Source: JAJDXW01 sp965202895
GTDB taxonomy: Bacteria; Pseudomonadota; Gammaproteobacteria; HK1
DNA length: 64,000 bases
Direction: 5' to 3'
Assembly (NCBI GenBank): GCA_965202895.1
Contig: OZ241901.1
Location: 1,178,001-1,242,000 of the forward strand
The notes below the pieces were generated by a model, which searched no databases, had not been told where the DNA came from, and saw only the letters and a list, made by a program, of their open reading frames with translations. Position 1 is the stretch's first letter; each line of letters starts with the position of its first letter. Of this stretch, positions 61,202-64,000 are shown one piece after another. Made by a program: the position numbers and the translations under genes.

Positions 61202-64000
61202 CTAGAACCGCACGTTCAGCTCCATCCCACCGCCGTACCAGCTCGTACCGCTCCCGCTCGTCTCGTAGCTGGCCGTAGCGCTCAGGAAGACGTTCTCATC
61301 CAGGCTGAACACCCCTCCAACCCCCAGGCGCACCGCCGTCGGGCGTACCTCCGTCTTCAGGTCGTTCTCCGACAAGTTCGTCGGCGCCCCGACCTTCACC
61401 CGCGTCTCGTCCGAGAATTCCCGCTCCAGGTCCAACGAGCCGAACAGGCGCCCCGAGGTCTCTCCCAACCCCGTCTCCGTCTCCACCAGCACCCCCAAAC
61501 GGCCCTTGGCGCTGCTCGCGTCCTCCACCGACACCCGCATCAGGTGGTTATCCATCACCTCGACCGTGAAGTCATTTGCCTCCACCATCGACCAAACCAG
61601 CCCGGCCCGGGGGGTCACCATCAGGCCCTCGCCCATCGCCATCCGCTGGCCGGCCTCCACTCCCATCGCATAGCCCAGGCCCGAGGTATCTTCTTCAAGC
61701 AGCTTGCCATAGCTGTCCGACTCGAGGTTCACGTCGTACCACGTCAGCCCCGCCTGAGCGTCCACGTAGAGGTCTCCCATCAGCCACGTCGCGGAAGCCC
61801 CGGCCCCCACGCCGTCCAGATCGACCTCGCCCCCGCCGGACATCTCAGCCTTGCCCTGGAACAGGTGCGCCGACACCCCGCCCCGACCGTGCTCGCCCAT
61901 GAGGAAGTCCATCCCCACACGCACCCCGCCCCGACGATGATCGTAGGCCAGCTTCCCGGTGGTCGCGGCCGCCTCCCCTATCGGCGACGCCTTCTTCGCC
62001 CGCCATTTGCCTCGCGTCGCCTCCAACCGCGCCCAGCCGCCATTCGCGTCACGCGCCACCGACGCCCGCTCCGCGTAGGAAGGCAGCCCGTTCATCGACA
62101 GCAGCACCGAGGGCAATGCCTCGTACAGCTCGCAGAGACCGTCCTGCCCATTCGCGCACTTTACCGGTATCGGAGCCGGGCGTGGAGCAGGTGATGGTCC
62201 CGGCGTGTCCATGTCGTCTTCCTCGTCCGATGTTGGCTTACGAGGAAGGACCGAAGTGTCCGGTCTGCCGTCTTCGCCGAGCAACAAGCCTTCCTCGAAA
62301 GGCATGCGCTCGTCAAGGTCGTTGATGGCAACAAAGTTGACGAACTGCTTGTCGTCATCATTGCGGCTGACGGCATCGCCGACGATGGCGCCTCCCAAGC
62401 GGGTTACCGCGGCATCGGCATTCTCCCGATAGAGCCCGCCGTCCGCCTCCAGGGTGATCTCCGTGCTGTCGGCCGGACCGTCGGCGCGGATGGCGTTGCT
62501 GGCGCCTTCGGGAAGCACCACGCGCCCGGTCGACCCGAGGGTGATGGTGCCGCCGCCGTCGGTCTCGACCGCCGCCGTCCCGTCGCTAAGGCCGCCCCGT
62601 ACCTCGCCATCAATGACGATCTCCGAGCGTCCGGGATCGTTGACCAAGATGGCGCGGCCCGAAGAGCCGGCGTGCACCTTGCCCTTCTCGCCGATGAGCA
62701 ACGCCCCCCCGCCCGAGAGATGGACCGCCGCGTCCGTCCCGCCCGTCACCATGCCGTTCACCGTGATGAACTGCTGCCGCAAGGCCAGGGTCGTATCCTC
62801 GGCCAAGTCGAGGGTCCTGCCCCAAGGCGAATCTGCCTTGACTTCGCCCATCCCCGCATTAGCGACGTAGACGCCGGCCATGCCGCCGGCGACGCTGGCG
62901 CCCTCGCCCACGGTGAAGTCGATGCGGCCATTCTCGTCATTGGGCGTCGCGTAGTAGGCGCGGATGCCGTCGCCGCGCGGGGCGGCGATGGAACCGCCGG
63001 TCATGGCGACGCGGATGTCGCCGACGTTGTGGCGGTTCAGCAACGCCCGCACCGCCTCCCTGTACGCCGTCTTCTGCACGGCCGTGGCGCCGGCGGGCAG
63101 AGCCGCATCAAGGACGGCAGCGGTCAGCCCGTCGTTCGTCGCCGCCGCCCGCAGCACCTTCTTCTCCGCATCCGTGAAGCCCTGGGCCAGGACGTTCCGC
63201 AGCAGGGTTCTGCGGGCAGCGTCGTCCTCGCTCAGATAGGTCTCGATCTCGTCGTCGCTCAGACCCGTCGTGCCGTCGGTGTCGATGGCCGCCGCGCCCG
63301 GAATCGCGTCGAGGTCCTCGTTGGCCAGTGCAGCCCGGAACGCGGCGATGATCGCCGCCGCCCGCGCCTTCATGGCATCGGTGGCCGAGTCGTCGAACAG
63401 CGCCGTCACCGCCGCCGCATTCGCGAAGGCGCCCGGGTCGTCGCCCTTCGCCACGGCCGTCATGACGTCGCGCCAGGACATGACTTGGGCCTCGATGCCG
63501 GCCGGCGAGCCGTAGCGTAGATGGCCGCCCGAGCCGGGGTTGTCGGGGTCGGGCCGCATGGCCTTCTCGGTCTCCACCTCCTGGGCGACGGTGACCGCGT
63601 GCGCCACGTTGTTGGCGAGGAAGCGGTCGTTGTCGTTCCCGGCCACGGTGGCCGTCGTCCCGTGCGAGAAGCTGCCCGTCCACGTGACGTCGATGACGGG
63701 CTGCTTCATCGCGGCGCGCGTCTCGTCCATGGCGCTGAAGCGTCCCACCCGGGCATAGACGCCCTTGCGGGCGGCGATCGTCCCGCCCTGGGTGACCTTC
63801 ACCTGCCCGGCGTCGTTGGTCGCGTGGGTGAGATCGGCGTAGATGCCGGCGTTGTGCTTCGAGGTCAGCATGGCGCCGCTGGAGACGCTCGCGACGGCAT
63901 CCCCCGTCCCGTGCTGGAGAACCGCGACGGCCGCCTTGCTCTGCCCTTCCGTCTTCACCGTGCCGCCGGTCACCGCGACCGTCACCGCGTCCGGGTTGCC
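61202..64000 (-). CDS. Autotransporter, C-terminal part (5' end outside window)
   Basis: At least 932 residues; the frame is open through the window edge. The last ~270 residues are a type V autotransporter beta-barrel: GWARLEATRGKWRAKKASP, alternating strands such as LYVDAQAGLTWYDVNLES and LMVTPRAGLVWSMVEAND, ending in MELNVRF with the C-terminal Phe needed for BamA recognition. The passenger has many G-A-V-x-V beta-helix turns (ITVNGMVTGGTDAAVHLSGG, EIVIDGEVRGGLSDGTAAVE) interrupted by a helical region (about 63020-63480, residues such as DDEIETYLSEDDAARRTLLR). It is a large surface or secreted protein. Confidence 0.9.
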   Translation of the reverse strand, partial: GNPDAVTVAVTGGTVKTEGQSKAAVAVLQHGTGDAVASVSSGAMLTSKHNAGIYADLTHATNDAGQVKVTQGGTIAARKGVYARVGRFSAMDETRAAMKQPVIDVTWTGSFSHGTTATVAGNDNDRFLANNVAHAVTVAQEVETEKAMRPDPDNPGSGGHLRYGSPAGIEAQVMSWRDVMTAVAKGDDPGAFANAAAVTALFDDSATDAMKARAAAIIAAFRAALANEDLDAIPGAAAIDTDGTTGLSDDEIETYLSEDDAARRTLLRNVLAQGFTDAEKKVLRAAATNDGLTAAVLDAALPAGATAVQKTAYREAVRALLNRHNVGDIRVAMTGGSIAAPRGDGIRAYYATPNDENGRIDFTVGEGASVAGGMAGVYVANAGMGEVKADSPWGRTLDLAEDTTLALRQQFITVNGMVTGGTDAAVHLSGGGALLIGEKGKVHAGSSGRAILVNDPGRSEIVIDGEVRGGLSDGTAAVETDGGGTITLGSTGRVVLPEGASNAIRADGPADSTEITLEADGGLYRENADAAVTRLGGAIVGDAVSRNDDDKQFVNFVAINDLDERMPFEEGLLLGEDGRPDTSVLPRKPTSDEEDDMDTPGPSPAPRPAPIPVKCANGQDGLCELYEALPSVLLSMNGLPSYAERASVARDANGGWARLEATRGKWRAKKASPIGEAAATTGKLAYDHRRGGVRVGMDFLMGEHGRGGVSAHLFQGKAEMSGGGEVDLDGVGAGASATWLMGDLYVDAQAGLTWYDVNLESDSYGKLLEEDTSGLGYAMGVEAGQRMAMGEGLMVTPRAGLVWSMVEANDFTVEVMDNHLMRVSVEDASSAKGRLGVLVETETGLGETSGRLFGSLDLEREFSDETRVKVGAPTNLSENDLKTEVRPTAVRLGVGGVFSLDENVFLSATASYETSGSGTSWYGGGMELNVRF

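Overview
The window reads as a high-GC Gram-negative proteobacterial chromosome, probably marine or host-associated. Evidence: solute-binding-protein transporters of three classes, a TRAP system, an autotransporter beta-barrel, a YfhL-type ferredoxin, DUF1640 coiled-coil proteins, and a DddP-type M24 enzyme retaining every DMSP-lyase metal/catalytic position I can check. Alphaproteobacteria is my best guess, but nothing here fixes the taxon.

Layout. 0-8.2 kb: a DUF2325 gene, a five-gene oligopeptide-type ABC operon (minus strand) and an orphan carA. 8.7-14 kb: a TRAP dicarboxylate-type operon whose large permease carries an extra ~320-residue helical C-terminus. 14.5-33.9 kb: a defence/accessory island with ImmA/IrrE metallopeptidase, a DUF499 ATPase, decayed Xre/RES toxin-antitoxin, an intact AAA/AAA-TPR ATPase pair, an overcoming-lysogeny-like ATPase with a stub of a partner gene, a DUF1156 DNA methylase broken by a small deletion and carrying an in-frame repeat insertion, two AT-rich genes, and a four-gene overlapping operon (retropepsin-like protease, AlbA_2/RecG-like ATPase, zeta-like kinase, small partner). 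A DUF3883 helicase remnant closes the island. Many of these genes are broken, so it looks like a partly dead defence island.

34-46 kb: ferredoxin, DUF1636 protein, amidohydrolase, a SacI-family restriction-modification pair, and a carbohydrate-type ABC operon with two different ATPases whose defects are complementary (one degenerate nucleotide site predicted). 46-59.5 kb: VapB with broken VapC, LLM flavin oxidoreductase, FAH-family hydrolase, EamA exporter, tandemly duplicated hendecad-repeat DUF1640 genes, pyrF, a chorismate-mutase-like/methyltransferase fusion, 3-hydroxyisobutyrate-dehydrogenase-like enzyme, DddP-like lyase and a Gfo/Idh/MocA oxidoreductase. 60-64 kb: a cluster of very small AT-rich membrane-protein genes, then the 3' part of a large autotransporter running off the window.

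The gaps are filled by at least four short non-autonomous repeat families with terminal or internal inverted repeats (called R1 to R4 here). One R1-type core lies inside a coding sequence, and one full R1 has a visible empty-site counterpart made by a local tandem duplication. All three SBP-first transport operons have a GC-rich hairpin directly after the SBP gene.
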